Shown here one piece after another: positions 34,425-43,026 of a stretch of DNA of 64,000 bases (position 1 is its first letter; every line of letters begins with the position of its first letter). Below the pieces are notes generated by a model. It saw only the letters and a list, made by a program, of their open reading frames with translations. It ran no database searches and was not told the DNA's origin. The position numbers and the translations under genes are program-made. The stretch comes from Antrihabitans cavernicola (GTDB taxonomy: Bacteria > Actinomycetota > Actinomycetes > Mycobacteriales > Mycobacteriaceae), in assembly GCF_008297975.1 (NCBI RefSeq), contig NZ_VLNY01000003.1:248001-312000 (forward strand), written 5' to 3'.

Positions 34425-36665
34425 ATGTCGACCGACACCCTGATCCACAGTTCCACCGAAAAAGTCGCTGAACCTGCAGAACCTTCGAAACTGACCAACC
34501 TGCTGCGCCACGACCTGCCCGCCTCGCTGGTGGTCTTCCTCGTTGCGCTACCGCTGTCACTCGGCATTGCCATCGCATCGGGAGCCCCGATCATGGCCGG
34601 TCTGATCGCCGCCATCGTCGGCGGTGTGGTTGCCGGCGCGATCGGTGGATCGCCGTTGCAGGTCAGCGGACCCGCCGCCGGATTGACCGTCGTGGTCGCC
34701 GAACTCATCGACAAGCTCGGCTGGCAGCTGACGTGCCTGGTCACCGTCGGCGCGGGCGTGCTGCAGATTCTGTTCGGTCTGAGCCGGATGGCCCGTGCCG
34801 CACTGGCCATTTCGCCCGTCGTCGTACACGCGATGCTCGCCGGAATCGGCGTCACGATCGCACTCCAACAGGTGCACGTCCTGCTCGGCGGGACCTCGGA
34901 GAGTTCCGCCTTCGCGAACATCACCGCCCTACCAGGTCAGCTGCTGGACCTGAACATCGACGACGCGCTGATCGGTGGCGCGGTCATCGCAATCCTGCTG
35001 GGTTGGCGCATGCTCCCGGCGGCGATGCGCAAGGTGCCTGCTCCATTGGTCGCTGTAGTGGTGGCCACTGGCATATCCGTGCTGTTGCCCACCGACGTTG
35101 CCCGCATCGAGTTCGACGGATCGCTCTTCGACTCCATCGGTTTGCCCGCCATGCCCGACGGGCAGTGGTCCGCGGTGATCATGGGCATCGTCACGGTGGC
35201 GCTGATCGCGAGTGTGGAGAGCCTGCTGTCCGCAGTCGCCGTCGACAAGATGCACAACGGCCCGCGCAGCGACTTCAACCGCGAAATGCTGGGTCAGGGT
35301 TCGGCGAACATGGTGTCCGGTGCGATCGGTGGCCTGCCGATCACCGGCGTCATCGTCCGCAGCACTACCAACGTCGCGGCCGGCGCGATGTCTCGCGCCT
35401 CGACGATCATGCACGGCGGGTGGGTCTTGTTGTTTTCGGCGTTGCTCGCGAGTGTCGTGCAGTTGATTCCGAAGTCGGCGCTGGCCGGTCTGCTGATCGT
35501 AATTGGCATCCAGTTGGTCAAGATGACTCACATCAAGCTCGCCCGGCGCACCGGCGATATCTGGATTTACGGCGTGACTCTGCTGGGTGTGGTGTTTCTG
35601 AACCTGCTCGAAGGTGTGCTCGTCGGGCTGGCGCTCGCATTCGGATTGTTGCTGTGGCGCATCGTGCGGGCATCGATCCACACCGACGAGGTGGCAGCCG
35701 GCCGCTGGCGCGTCGCCATCGAGGGATCGTGCACTTTCCTTGCGCTGCCGCGGATTTCGGCTGCCCTGGCATCGGTTCCCGGCGGCAACGTCGTCGATGT
35801 CGATATGACCGTGGACTTCGTCGATCATGCCGCCTACGACGCGATCACCGAGTGGGCAGCAAAGTACGAAGCCAACGGTGGCACTGTGCGGATCAACGAG
35901 GTGGGCGGTGCGCTGATGTCGTCGGCGACGGCGGGACCACCGATCAGGGAAGCTGTGGACGCCCCGTTGCGTGACATGTTGGCACCTCGCAGCGCGGACG
36001 TGAGTGCACCGCAGTCCGAACGCTCGCCCGCGATTGCGCCGATCATCGATGGCATCGCGAGCTACCACCGTCGGCATGCCCCGCTGATGCAACCGCACAT
36101 GACCGAGCTGAAGGACGGCCAAGCGCCGGACTCGCTCTTTCTCACCTGCGCCGACTCTCGGGTGATGCCGAACATCATCACGGGAACCGGCCCCGGGGAC
36201 TTGTTCACGGTCCGCAACGTGGGCAATCTGATTCCGTCGAACCGGGCGGACAGCTCGATCGAGGCGGCGCTGGCCTTCGGCATCGACGAGTTGGGCGTGA
36301 GTTCGGTTGTCGTCTGCGGTCATTCCGGGTGCGGTGCCATGAATGCGCTCGATGGCGGTGCGTGCGAACCGGATTGGGATGGCGATCCGGCAGTCGGGGA
36401 GTGGTTGCGCCACGCTCGGACGACCATGACGAACTTCGCGAGCGGACATCCCGTCGCCCGCGCAGCGGAGGACGCCGGGTTTGCGCCGATCGATCGACTC
36501 GGCATGGTCAACGTGGCAACCCAACTGCAAACGCTGACTCGGCACCCGGTGGTCGGCCCCGCCTACTCGGACGGGCGCGTGCGCCTGGTCGGGCTTTTCT
36601 TCGACATAGCCACGGCGCAAGTGATCGAGATTTCGCAGAGCGGCATCTCACACATCCGAAGCTGA
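34425..36665 (+). CDS. SulP-family anion transporter fused to a beta-carbonic anhydrase
   Basis: A 746-residue fusion. Residues 25-410 form a SulP/SLC26 membrane domain of about 11-12 helices (LPLSLGIAIASGAPI; NREMLGQGSANMVSGAIGGLPITG). A short STAS-like linker (about 420-515) follows. The C-terminal 200 residues are a beta-carbonic anhydrase with intact zinc ligands: Cys575-x-Asp577-x-Arg579 in CADSR, His633 and Cys636 in HSGCGAM. The likely role is bicarbonate uptake coupled to interconversion with CO2, supplying carboxylases. M. tuberculosis Rv3273 has the same architecture. The start is supported by GAGGAG. Confidence 0.95.
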   Translation: MSTDTLIHSSTEKVAEPAEPSKLTNLLRHDLPASLVVFLVALPLSLGIAIASGAPIMAGLIAAIVGGVVAGAIGGSPLQVSGPAAGLTVVVAELIDKLGWQLTCLVTVGAGVLQILFGLSRMARAALAISPVVVHAMLAGIGVTIALQQVHVLLGGTSESSAFANITALPGQLLDLNIDDALIGGAVIAILLGWRMLPAAMRKVPAPLVAVVVATGISVLLPTDVARIEFDGSLFDSIGLPAMPDGQWSAVIMGIVTVALIASVESLLSAVAVDKMHNGPRSDFNREMLGQGSANMVSGAIGGLPITGVIVRSTTNVAAGAMSRASTIMHGGWVLLFSALLASVVQLIPKSALAGLLIVIGIQLVKMTHIKLARRTGDIWIYGVTLLGVVFLNLLEGVLVGLALAFGLLLWRIVRASIHTDEVAAGRWRVAIEGSCTFLALPRISAALASVPGGNVVDVDMTVDFVDHAAYDAITEWAAKYEANGGTVRINEVGGALMSSATAGPPIREAVDAPLRDMLAPRSADVSAPQSERSPAIAPIIDGIASYHRRHAPLMQPHMTELKDGQAPDSLFLTCADSRVMPNIITGTGPGDLFTVRNVGNLIPSNRADSSIEAALAFGIDELGVSSVVVCGHSGCGAMNALDGGACEPDWDGDPAVGEWLRHARTTMTNFASGHPVARAAEDAGFAPIDRLGMVNVATQLQTLTRHPVVGPAYSDGRVRLVGLFFDIATAQVIEISQSGISHIRS

Positions 36666-36731
36666 GTAATTCGCAAGTAATTGCCAGCAAGTGTGCAGGT
36701 GTGGCTCAGGCTCGGCCAAGACACTGTTTCC

Positions 36732-37142
36732 ATGGCGCTGCTATCCCATCAACAGGTGTCCCACCACCGACCCGCACCGGGTCGGGTGGCGCGCTTCGGC
36801 ATCACATGGCTGGCCGGCGTCATGGCGTACGTGGCGCTGTTCGTCGTGTTGTATCCGGTGCTCGAGGTCTACAGCGCGAACGTCGTCGCTGGGGCGAGCG
36901 CAGCACTTCTCGTCCTCGCGGTGAATCCCGCTCACCGCACCGGCGGGCAACGGTTGCAGGACGTGCTCCTGGTCGGTGTCGGGCTGGCCGTCACCAGTGA
37001 CGCGCTTCTGATCCTCCACGAATGGATGCCTGACACGTCGATGCGCGCCGAGGTGCTCACGATGAGCGTGGTGAACCTTGTGGTCGTCGTCGCGTTGGAT
37101 CTCCGGTTGCGCGTGACAGCGAATTCGGGGCCGGCGCAGTAG
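36732..37142 (+). CDS. Hypothetical membrane protein
   Basis: A 136-residue protein I do not recognise. It has four hydrophobic segments (about 23-45, 50-65, 74-93 and 109-124) and little soluble sequence. The ATG at 36732 is a guess among possible starts, and an upstream in-frame ATG exists at 36681. It follows the SulP-carbonic anhydrase gene on the same strand by 66 bp. Its stop codon lies in the loop of an inverted repeat shared with the convergent Trp-rich peptide gene. Confidence 0.65.
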   Translation: MALLSHQQVSHHRPAPGRVARFGITWLAGVMAYVALFVVLYPVLEVYSANVVAGASAALLVLAVNPAHRTGGQRLQDVLLVGVGLAVTSDALLILHEWMPDTSMRAEVLTMSVVNLVVVVALDLRLRVTANSGPAQ

Positions 37143-37157
37143 GCCGGCCCCGAATTC
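37121..37157. terminator. 15-bp inverted repeat spanning a stop codon
   Basis: The arms GAATTCGGGGCCGGC (37121-37135) and GCCGGCCCCGAATTC (37143-37157) are exact reverse complements around a 7-nt loop, GCAGTAG, containing the TAG stop of the upstream membrane gene. It lies between converging genes, so it is likely a bidirectional terminator without a T-tract. Confidence 0.7.
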
Positions 37158-37169
37158 GGCTGCGTGACT

Positions 37170-37460
37170 TCAGTTGAAGCGCTGCCACTCCCACCGTCCG
37201 TGACCCCAGCGGTCGCCGTGCCATTCCCAGTGGCCGTGGCCGTTGTCGCAGTTGTTCCAACCCCACTGGCCGCGGTTCTGCTGCCACTGCCACGGGCCGC
37301 CGTGGTCGCAGTCCTGCTGCCATGGCCGGTTCACCTGGGTGAGCCCCGGAACCGACGGCGCGGCGAGAGCAGGCGCCGCGAAAAGACCCATCGGCAATGC
37401 GACCAGCGAGCCGGTCACCATCACTTTCGCGAAAAGGTGGCGCTTGGTGTCCTTGATCAT
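37170..37460 (-). CDS. Small secreted Trp/His-rich protein
   Basis: A 96-residue precursor with a clear Sec signal peptide (KRH..., hydrophobic 11-30, cleavage near ALA-AP at about 33). The mature part, about 63 residues, holds ten Trp, five His, many Gly/Asn/Gln and two Cys, with repeated WEW/WQW/HWEWHGDRWGHGRWEWQ patterns. The ribosome-binding site AAGGAAGG supports the ATG at 37460. I know no function. The composition suggests a cell-wall-associated, metal-binding or membrane-active peptide, all speculative. The two Cys could form one disulfide. It stands alone on the minus strand. Confidence 0.85.
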   Translation of the reverse strand: MIKDTKRHLFAKVMVTGSLVALPMGLFAAPALAAPSVPGLTQVNRPWQQDCDHGGPWQWQQNRGQWGWNNCDNGHGHWEWHGDRWGHGRWEWQRFN

Positions 37461-37659
37461 GATCGAACCTTCCTTGCATCGAACGTTCGGACCACCTGGG
37501 CGGCGGATCCGAAATCAGCCAAGCAGCGCTCCCTGGAGGTCACCTGCGATCGGCCTGGCAGTTCGCCCCTCACTGTGACCGCCCGTTTTGTCGTGACTGG
37601 GTACGCTGGGGCGGCGAGGTAGTACCGGAACAGACGTAGAACCGGCACGAGGGGGAGTC

Positions 37660-38097
37660 CTGAGCGGCAACGAGCTGGCGGCCGATCGAACCGACGACGA
37701 GCCCGGTCCGTGGGCGAGGCGACGCGCGAAGATCGCCGAGCGGCCGACTGCCAACCTGGTCTATCGCATCGGTGTGGGCGTCGTGGGCACCATCGTGCTG
37801 ATCGGCGGGATTTTCGCGATTCCGTATCCAGGCCCAGGCTGGTTGATCGTGTTCGCGGGTCTGGGGATTCTTGCGTCCGAATTCGAGTGGGCGCAGCGCG
37901 CGCTGCATTGGGTGAAGCTGCGCTACGACCGCTTCATGGACTGGTTCGGCAAGCAGTCGATCGTGATCAAAGCGCTCGGTGTCCTGTTGACCACCGCTGT
38001 GGTGTTGCTGACGCTCTGGTTGCTCGGCACCGGCAAGCTGGTCGGCAGCTGGTTCGGCTTCCATCAGTCATGGTTGAAGAGTCCGCTGGCCTCGTGA
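37660..38097 (+). CDS. TIGR02611 (PGPGW) family membrane protein, CTG start
   Basis: A 145-residue inner-membrane protein of the PGPGW family, whose signature is seen as PYPGPGWLIVFAGLGILASEFEWA. Helices lie at about 40-58, 62-80 and 105-125. The coding pattern (DDEPGPWARRRAKIAERP...) clearly extends upstream of the first GTG (37774). The only start-like codons in that stretch are CTGs, and the one at 37660 has GAGGGG seven bases before it. A rare CTG start is therefore the best call. The next gene, FhuF-like, begins inside its 3' end. The function of the family is unknown. Confidence 0.75.
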   Translation: MSGNELAADRTDDEPGPWARRRAKIAERPTANLVYRIGVGVVGTIVLIGGIFAIPYPGPGWLIVFAGLGILASEFEWAQRALHWVKLRYDRFMDWFGKQSIVIKALGVLLTTAVVLLTLWLLGTGKLVGSWFGFHQSWLKSPLAS

Positions 38098-38723
38098 TCG
38101 CCGGGACCGCGCTCGCGGACACCCGGTGGCTCGCCGACCGGATCGCCGACACCGCTCGGACGTGGCGGCACGACGATCCGCGGGTGATCGGGACGCTGTG
38201 GTGGTACATCGTCAGCTCGACGATGTTGGAAGAGCCGATGCGCGCGCTCGTCGCAACGGGTTCCGCGCCCGACCCAGCTCTCGAAGCACTGACCTGCACC
38301 GTCAGGCCTGACGGTTCGCTGGAACGTGTCACGTCGTCGGGTGTGGTCGACGGCCCGAGCGCCTTCGCCACCGCGCTGGGCGCAAGCCTGCACTCGATCG
38401 TGACCGCACTCGCATCGGTGAGCGGCGCCGGGGAGCCGTCGTTGTGGGCTATCGCTGCCGATGCGCTCGGCAACCGCGTGCTCGACGCCTCGCCGACCGA
38501 TCACGACCGGGCCACCGAACTGGCTCTGACCATTGCCGATGTGATCGGCGATGTCATGCCGACACCGCGATTCGTCGACGTGGGGAACCACCGGTACGTC
38601 CACCGCACGTCGTGCTGCCTGATCTACCTGACCGGGGTCGCCGACAAATGCGTCAGCTGCCCGCGCCGGACACCGGAGGAACGCGCAGGGCTGCTGGCCG
38701 CGCGCGCAGGCACCGGCCGATAG
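38070..38723 (+). CDS. FhuF-like (2Fe-2S) protein
   Basis: A 217-residue protein with a FhuF-type C-terminal iron-sulfur motif, C-C-x10-C-x2-C (Cys182, Cys183, Cys194, Cys197). FhuF family members reduce ferric siderophores in the cytosol to free the iron. The N-terminal domain has [15 protein letters not shown], also family-like. The ATG at 38070 overlaps the upstream gene by 28 bp. A GTG at 38094 would overlap it by only 4 bp (GTGA) and give 209 residues, and is equally likely. thrS begins 64 bp downstream. No iron-box is recognisable upstream. Confidence 0.8.
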   Translation: MVEESAGLVIAGTALADTRWLADRIADTARTWRHDDPRVIGTLWWYIVSSTMLEEPMRALVATGSAPDPALEALTCTVRPDGSLERVTSSGVVDGPSAFATALGASLHSIVTALASVSGAGEPSLWAIAADALGNRVLDASPTDHDRATELALTIADVIGDVMPTPRFVDVGNHRYVHRTSCCLIYLTGVADKCVSCPRRTPEERAGLLAARAGTGR

Positions 38724-38787
38724 CATAGGCACGCCGGAACCGATCGTGTTCGGCGATCACCACCACCGACATCAGGAGCGCACAGCC

Positions 38788-40824
38788 GTGAGCATGCCAG
38801 CCCCAGTACCCGCCGGAACCGTCGTTGTACGGGCGGGAACGACGGCCGGTGCCGCTGTGCGCGAGGCCGATCTGCCAGGTAAGGGACCCGACGCCATCGT
38901 CGTCGTTCGCAATTCCGACGGTGAGCTCAAGGATCTGTCGTGGATTCCCGACGCCGACACCGAGGTGGAGCCGGTCGCGGCCAACACCGACGGTGGTCGC
39001 AGCGTCATCCGCCACTCGGCCGCGCACGTACTCGCTCAGGCTGTGCAGCAGGAGTTTCCCGATGCCAAGCTGGGCATCGGCCCGCCGATCAAGGACGGTT
39101 TCTACTACGACTTCCAAGTCGAGCGTCCGTTCACTCCGGAGGATCTGGTCAAGCTCGAAAGCCGGATGAAGAAGATCGTCAAAGGCTCGCAACGGTTTTC
39201 GCGTCGAGTCACCGATCTGGAGTCGGCCCAAGTCGAGCTGGCGAACGAGCCGTTCAAGCTCGAACTCATCACCGACAAATCGGGTATCGACGACCCCGAG
39301 GTCATGGAGGTGGGCGGGAACGAACTCACGATCTACGACAACCTGGATCCGCGTTCCGGCGAGCTGGTCTGGAAAGACCTGTGCCGCGGCCCGCACATCC
39401 CGACCACCAAACACATCCCGGCGTTCAAGCTGACCCGCAGTTCTGCCGCATACTGGCGTGGCGATCAGAGCCGCGAGGATCTGCAGCGCATCTACGGCAC
39501 CGCCTGGGAAAGCTCCGAAGCGCTAGAGGCGCACCTGGAACTGCTGGCCGAGGCCGAGAAGCGCGATCACCGCAAACTCGGTGCCGAGCTGGACCTGTTC
39601 AGTTTCCCCGACGAACTGGGTTCCGGTCTGCCGGTGTTCCATCCCAAGGGCGGAATCATCCGGAAGGAACTCGAGGACTACTCGCGGCAGCGGCATATCG
39701 AGGCGGACTATTCGTTCGTCAACACCCCGCACATCACCAAGGGCCAGCTTTACGAGACCTCGGGACACCTCGACTGGTACGCCGACGGCATGTTCCCGGC
39801 CATGCACGTCGACCAAGAGCTCAACGAGGACGGCACCGTCCGCAAGCCCGGCCAGGACTACTACCTCAAGCCCATGAACTGCCCGATGCACTGTCTGGTG
39901 GTGCGCTCGCGCGGTCGGTCCTACCGTGAACTTCCGTTGCGGCTCTTCGAGTTCGGCAGTGTGTACCGCTACGAGAAGTCCGGCGTCATCCATGGCCTCA
40001 CCCGAGTGCGCGGCATGACTCAGGACGACGCCCACATCTACTGCACCCGCGAGCAGATGCGCGATGAGCTCGCCAGCCTGCTGCAGTTCGTTCTTGCGCT
40101 GCTGAAGGACTACGGCCTCGACGACTTCTATCTCGAGCTGTCGACCAAGAACGAGGAAAAGTTCGTCGGCTCCGACGACGTCTGGGAAGAAGCGACCGAG
40201 ACGCTGCGTGAGGTCGCCACCGCATCGGGTCTGAACCTGGTGCCCGATCCGGGCGGTGCCGCCTTCTACGGCCCGAAGATTTCGGTCCAGGTGAAGGATG
40301 CGTTGGGTCGAACCTGGCAGATGTCGACCATTCAGCTCGACTTCAATACCCCCGCGCGCTTCGAGCTCGAGTACACCGCATCCGATGGCACCAAGAAGCA
40401 GCCGGTGATGATTCACCGTGCACTCTTCGGCTCCATCGAGCGGTTCTTCGGAGTGCTCACCGAGCACTACGCAGGTGCGTTTCCGGCGTGGCTCTCACCC
40501 GTTCAGGTGGTCGGCATTCCGGTTGCCGAGCCGTACGTCGAACATCTGCAGGCAGTTGTGAAGTCGTTGAAGCAGGCCGGTCTTCGCGCCGAAGTGGACT
40601 ACAGCGACGACCGGATGCAGAAGAAAATCTTCAATCACACCGCGCAGAAGGTGCCGTTCATGCTCCTCGCAGGCGAGCGAGACGTAGAAGCCGGCGCGGT
40701 GAGTTTCCGCTTCCGTGACGGAACCCAGATCAACGGTGTGCCGGTGGCTGACGCGGTTGCCAAGGTGACCGAGTGGGTCGCTCGCCGCGAAAATGCCTCA
40801 CCGACAGCCGAATTGCTGGGGTGA
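38788..40824 (+). CDS. thrS: Threonine--tRNA ligase
   Basis: A 678-residue class II synthetase charging tRNA-Thr in the cytosol. The N-terminal TGS-like domain, the SAD editing domain ([21 protein letters not shown] at about 85-105), the catalytic core (motif 2 region [18 protein letters not shown]; zinc Cys in MNCPMHCLV; motif 3 [15 protein letters not shown]) and the anticodon-binding domain are all present. The GTG start at 38788 has AGGAG nine bases upstream. The HIT gene start overlaps its stop as GTGA. This begins the thrS-HIT-pgsA-patA-pimA block shared with mycobacteria. Confidence 0.97.
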   Translation: MSMPAPVPAGTVVVRAGTTAGAAVREADLPGKGPDAIVVVRNSDGELKDLSWIPDADTEVEPVAANTDGGRSVIRHSAAHVLAQAVQQEFPDAKLGIGPPIKDGFYYDFQVERPFTPEDLVKLESRMKKIVKGSQRFSRRVTDLESAQVELANEPFKLELITDKSGIDDPEVMEVGGNELTIYDNLDPRSGELVWKDLCRGPHIPTTKHIPAFKLTRSSAAYWRGDQSREDLQRIYGTAWESSEALEAHLELLAEAEKRDHRKLGAELDLFSFPDELGSGLPVFHPKGGIIRKELEDYSRQRHIEADYSFVNTPHITKGQLYETSGHLDWYADGMFPAMHVDQELNEDGTVRKPGQDYYLKPMNCPMHCLVVRSRGRSYRELPLRLFEFGSVYRYEKSGVIHGLTRVRGMTQDDAHIYCTREQMRDELASLLQFVLALLKDYGLDDFYLELSTKNEEKFVGSDDVWEEATETLREVATASGLNLVPDPGGAAFYGPKISVQVKDALGRTWQMSTIQLDFNTPARFELEYTASDGTKKQPVMIHRALFGSIERFFGVLTEHYAGAFPAWLSPVQVVGIPVAEPYVEHLQAVVKSLKQAGLRAEVDYSDDRMQKKIFNHTAQKVPFMLLAGERDVEAGAVSFRFRDGTQINGVPVADAVAKVTEWVARRENASPTAELLG

Positions 40825-41402
40825 CCGACATGGCTGACGACGCACAGGAAAAGGATCTGGTCGATCGCGGCGCCGGACACCCCGATCGTCTGCAACGACT
40901 GTGGACGCCGCACCGGATGTCCTACATCGCCGAAGCGCCGGCCGCCAAAGACTCGTCGAGCGAACCCTTTTCGGATATTCCGAAGATGTCGGACGAGGAC
41001 GGGTTGGTCATCGCTCGTGGCGAGCAGGTCTACGCGGTGTTGAACCTGTATCCGTACAACCCGGGGCACACGATGGTGGTGCCGTACCGCCGGGTGGCGA
41101 ACCTCGAGGATCTGACGACGGCGGAAGCCGCCGAGCTGATGTCGTTCACGCAGAAGGCGATCCGGGTGATCAAGCAGGTGTCGAATCCGCACGGCTTCAA
41201 CGTCGGGCTCAATCTGGGCGGCGTCGCGGGCGGATCGCTGGCCGAGCACCTGCACCAGCACATCGTTCCGCGCTGGGGTGGCGACGCGAACTTCATCACG
41301 GTGATCGGCGGCGTGAAGGTGATGCCGCAGCTGCTGCGCGATACGAGGTCGTTGCTTGCGTCGGCATGGAACGACGGAGCCGACGGCGACCCGCTAAATT
41401 GA
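40821..41402 (+). CDS. HIT domain protein, Ap4A phosphorylase-like
   Basis: A 193-residue histidine-triad protein. The triad is HLHQHIVP near residues 137-144, and [18 protein letters not shown] is typical of the branch. The M. tuberculosis orthologue Rv2613c was shown to be a diadenosine tetraphosphate phosphorylase, so degradation of Ap4A, a by-product of aminoacyl-tRNA synthetases such as the adjacent ThrS, is the likely role. Start: a GTG at 40821 overlapping the thrS stop, or an ATG at 40830 with GGGGTG upstream. Confidence 0.92.
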   Translation: MTDMADDAQEKDLVDRGAGHPDRLQRLWTPHRMSYIAEAPAAKDSSSEPFSDIPKMSDEDGLVIARGEQVYAVLNLYPYNPGHTMVVPYRRVANLEDLTTAEAAELMSFTQKAIRVIKQVSNPHGFNVGLNLGGVAGGSLAEHLHQHIVPRWGGDANFITVIGGVKVMPQLLRDTRSLLASAWNDGADGDPLN

Positions 41403-41428
41403 ACGCAACAGAATTGGGGGACAGGTAG

Positions 41429-42109
41429 GTGCTGAGCTTCTTCGGTCGAGCAGCGGTCTCGAAGGCCACCTTGCCCTTGGGGAGGGCGCTGAACAGCACG
41501 GGTCTCACTCCGGATGCGGTGACGGTCGTCGGCACGGTCGCAACGATCGTCGCCTCCGTCACGTTGTTTCCGACGGGCCATCTGTTCTGGGGTGCGTTCG
41601 CGATCTGGATGTTCGTGATGTTCGACATGCTCGACGGTGCCATGGCGCGTGCGCGGGGCGGCGGCACCAGTTTCGGTGCCGTGCTGGACGCAACGTGCGA
41701 TCGCGTGGCTGACGGTGCGATCTTCGCCGGTCTCGCGTGGTGGGTGGCCTACACCGAACAGAGCAAATCGTTGCTGGTGGCGACGCTGATCTGCCTGGTC
41801 ACCTCGCAGGTGATCTCCTACGCCAAGGCGCGCGCAGAGGCGAGTGGCCTCTCCGCCGACGGTGGGCTGATCGAGCGGCCGGACCGCCTGATCATCGTCC
41901 TCGTCGGTGCCGGATTCACCGGAATCGCAGGCTACTGGGGTATCGGCTGGTTCGAATGGTCTGTCTACGTGGCGATGTGGCTGCTCGCGGTGGCCAGCGT
42001 CATCACCGTGTTCCAGCGTGTGCTGGAAGTGCGACGCTCGCCTGGTGCGCGTGACATCATTCCGATTGCACCCAAGACCACCGACGAGCGGGGACAGACG
42101 CCGGCATGA
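41429..42109 (+). CDS. pgsA: Phosphatidylinositol phosphate synthase (CDP-alcohol phosphatidyltransferase)
   Basis: A 226-residue membrane enzyme joining CDP-diacylglycerol and inositol-1-phosphate to give phosphatidylinositol phosphate, the base for PIMs and lipoarabinomannan. The CDP-AP signature is complete: Asp66, Asp69-Gly70, Ala73-Arg74, Gly83, Asp87, Asp91. Six transmembrane helices are predicted. It starts at a GTG with GGGGGA upstream. The operon context (patA and pimA follow with 4-bp overlaps) makes the inositol assignment firm over phosphatidylglycerol phosphate synthesis. Confidence 0.95.
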   Translation: MLSFFGRAAVSKATLPLGRALNSTGLTPDAVTVVGTVATIVASVTLFPTGHLFWGAFAIWMFVMFDMLDGAMARARGGGTSFGAVLDATCDRVADGAIFAGLAWWVAYTEQSKSLLVATLICLVTSQVISYAKARAEASGLSADGGLIERPDRLIIVLVGAGFTGIAGYWGIGWFEWSVYVAMWLLAVASVITVFQRVLEVRRSPGARDIIPIAPKTTDERGQTPA

Positions 42110-43026
42110 GTCTTTCGGAGCGAGCCAGCGACCTCGGTTACGCCGCAGGGTGGCGACTCGTTCGCGCTCTGCCCGTAGGTGTCGCCAGTCGCCTCTTCGA
42201 TGCAGGCGCGGATTTTGCCGCACGTCGCAACGGCGGCCCAGATCAGTTACGTCGCAACCTGTCCCGCGTCGTCGGAGTTCCGCCTGCCGAGGTATCCGAC
42301 GAGCTGATGCAGGCGAGCATCCGCTCGTACGCGCGGTACTGGCGTGAAGCGTTCCGGCTGCCGTCGATGGATCCGGTCTGGGTGGGCAATCAGGTCGACG
42401 AGAATCTGACCGGGCAAGAGCATCTTCAGGCCGCTGTCGACGCGGGCAAGGGTGCGATCGTGGCGCTGCCGCACAGCGGAAACTGGGATTTCGCAGGAGT
42501 ATTCGTCGTTCAGCGATACGGAACGTTCGCGACCGTTGCCGAGCGGTTGAAGCCGGAGTCGCTGTTCTGGCGCTTCGTCCGCTACCGCGAAAGCCTGGGC
42601 TTCGAGATCTTCCCGCTCAGCGGTGGCGAGCGCCCGCCGTTCGAGGCGCTGTCCGAACGGCTACGCGAAGGCAAGATCATCTGCCTTCTCGGCGAACGCG
42701 ATCTGGCGAAACATGGTGTGCCCGTGACGTTCTTCGGCGAACCGACACGCATGCCCGCTGGGCCTGCACGGTTGGCGATCGACACCGGTGCCGCCCTGCT
42801 GCCGACGCACTGCTGGTTCACCGACGACGGCGGGTGGGGATTTTCCGTCGGCGAGCCCATCGACACGTCGGGCGGCGTCGAATCGGCGACGCAATTGCTG
42901 GCCGACAAATTCGCCGAGAACATTGCCGCTCACCCCGAAGACTGGCACATGCTGCAGCCCTTGTGGCTGGACGATCTGTCGCAAGCCCGACTGGATCGAA
43001 TGGGTGAATCAGGGCCGCCGACATGA
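42106..43026 (+). CDS. patA: Phosphatidylinositol mannoside acyltransferase PatA
   Basis: A 306-residue LPLAT-fold acyltransferase that palmitoylates the mannose at position 2 of PIM1/PIM2 at the inner leaflet. The catalytic HxxxxD is HSGNWD (His123, Asp128), and a conserved Glu sits in LLGERDLAKHG near 197. It overlaps pgsA and pimA by 4 bp on each side, so all three are coupled. Rv2611c is the M. tuberculosis counterpart. Similarity to the lauroyl (HtrB/LpxL) family explains frequent mis-annotation as a lipid A enzyme. Confidence 0.95.
   Translation: MSLSERASDLGYAAGWRLVRALPVGVASRLFDAGADFAARRNGGPDQLRRNLSRVVGVPPAEVSDELMQASIRSYARYWREAFRLPSMDPVWVGNQVDENLTGQEHLQAAVDAGKGAIVALPHSGNWDFAGVFVVQRYGTFATVAERLKPESLFWRFVRYRESLGFEIFPLSGGERPPFEALSERLREGKIICLLGERDLAKHGVPVTFFGEPTRMPAGPARLAIDTGAALLPTHCWFTDDGGWGFSVGEPIDTSGGVESATQLLADKFAENIAAHPEDWHMLQPLWLDDLSQARLDRMGESGPPT

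Noticed and set aside
34929-36620. 563-codon minus-strand open frame opposite the SulP-carbonic anhydrase gene
   Set aside because: GC-driven antisense shadow; composition is His/Arg/Gln-rich and the plus strand encodes a complete, motif-bearing protein.
41030-42223. 397-codon minus-strand open frame across HIT and pgsA
   Set aside because: Spans two well-defined plus-strand genes; composition typical of antisense frames in GC-rich DNA.
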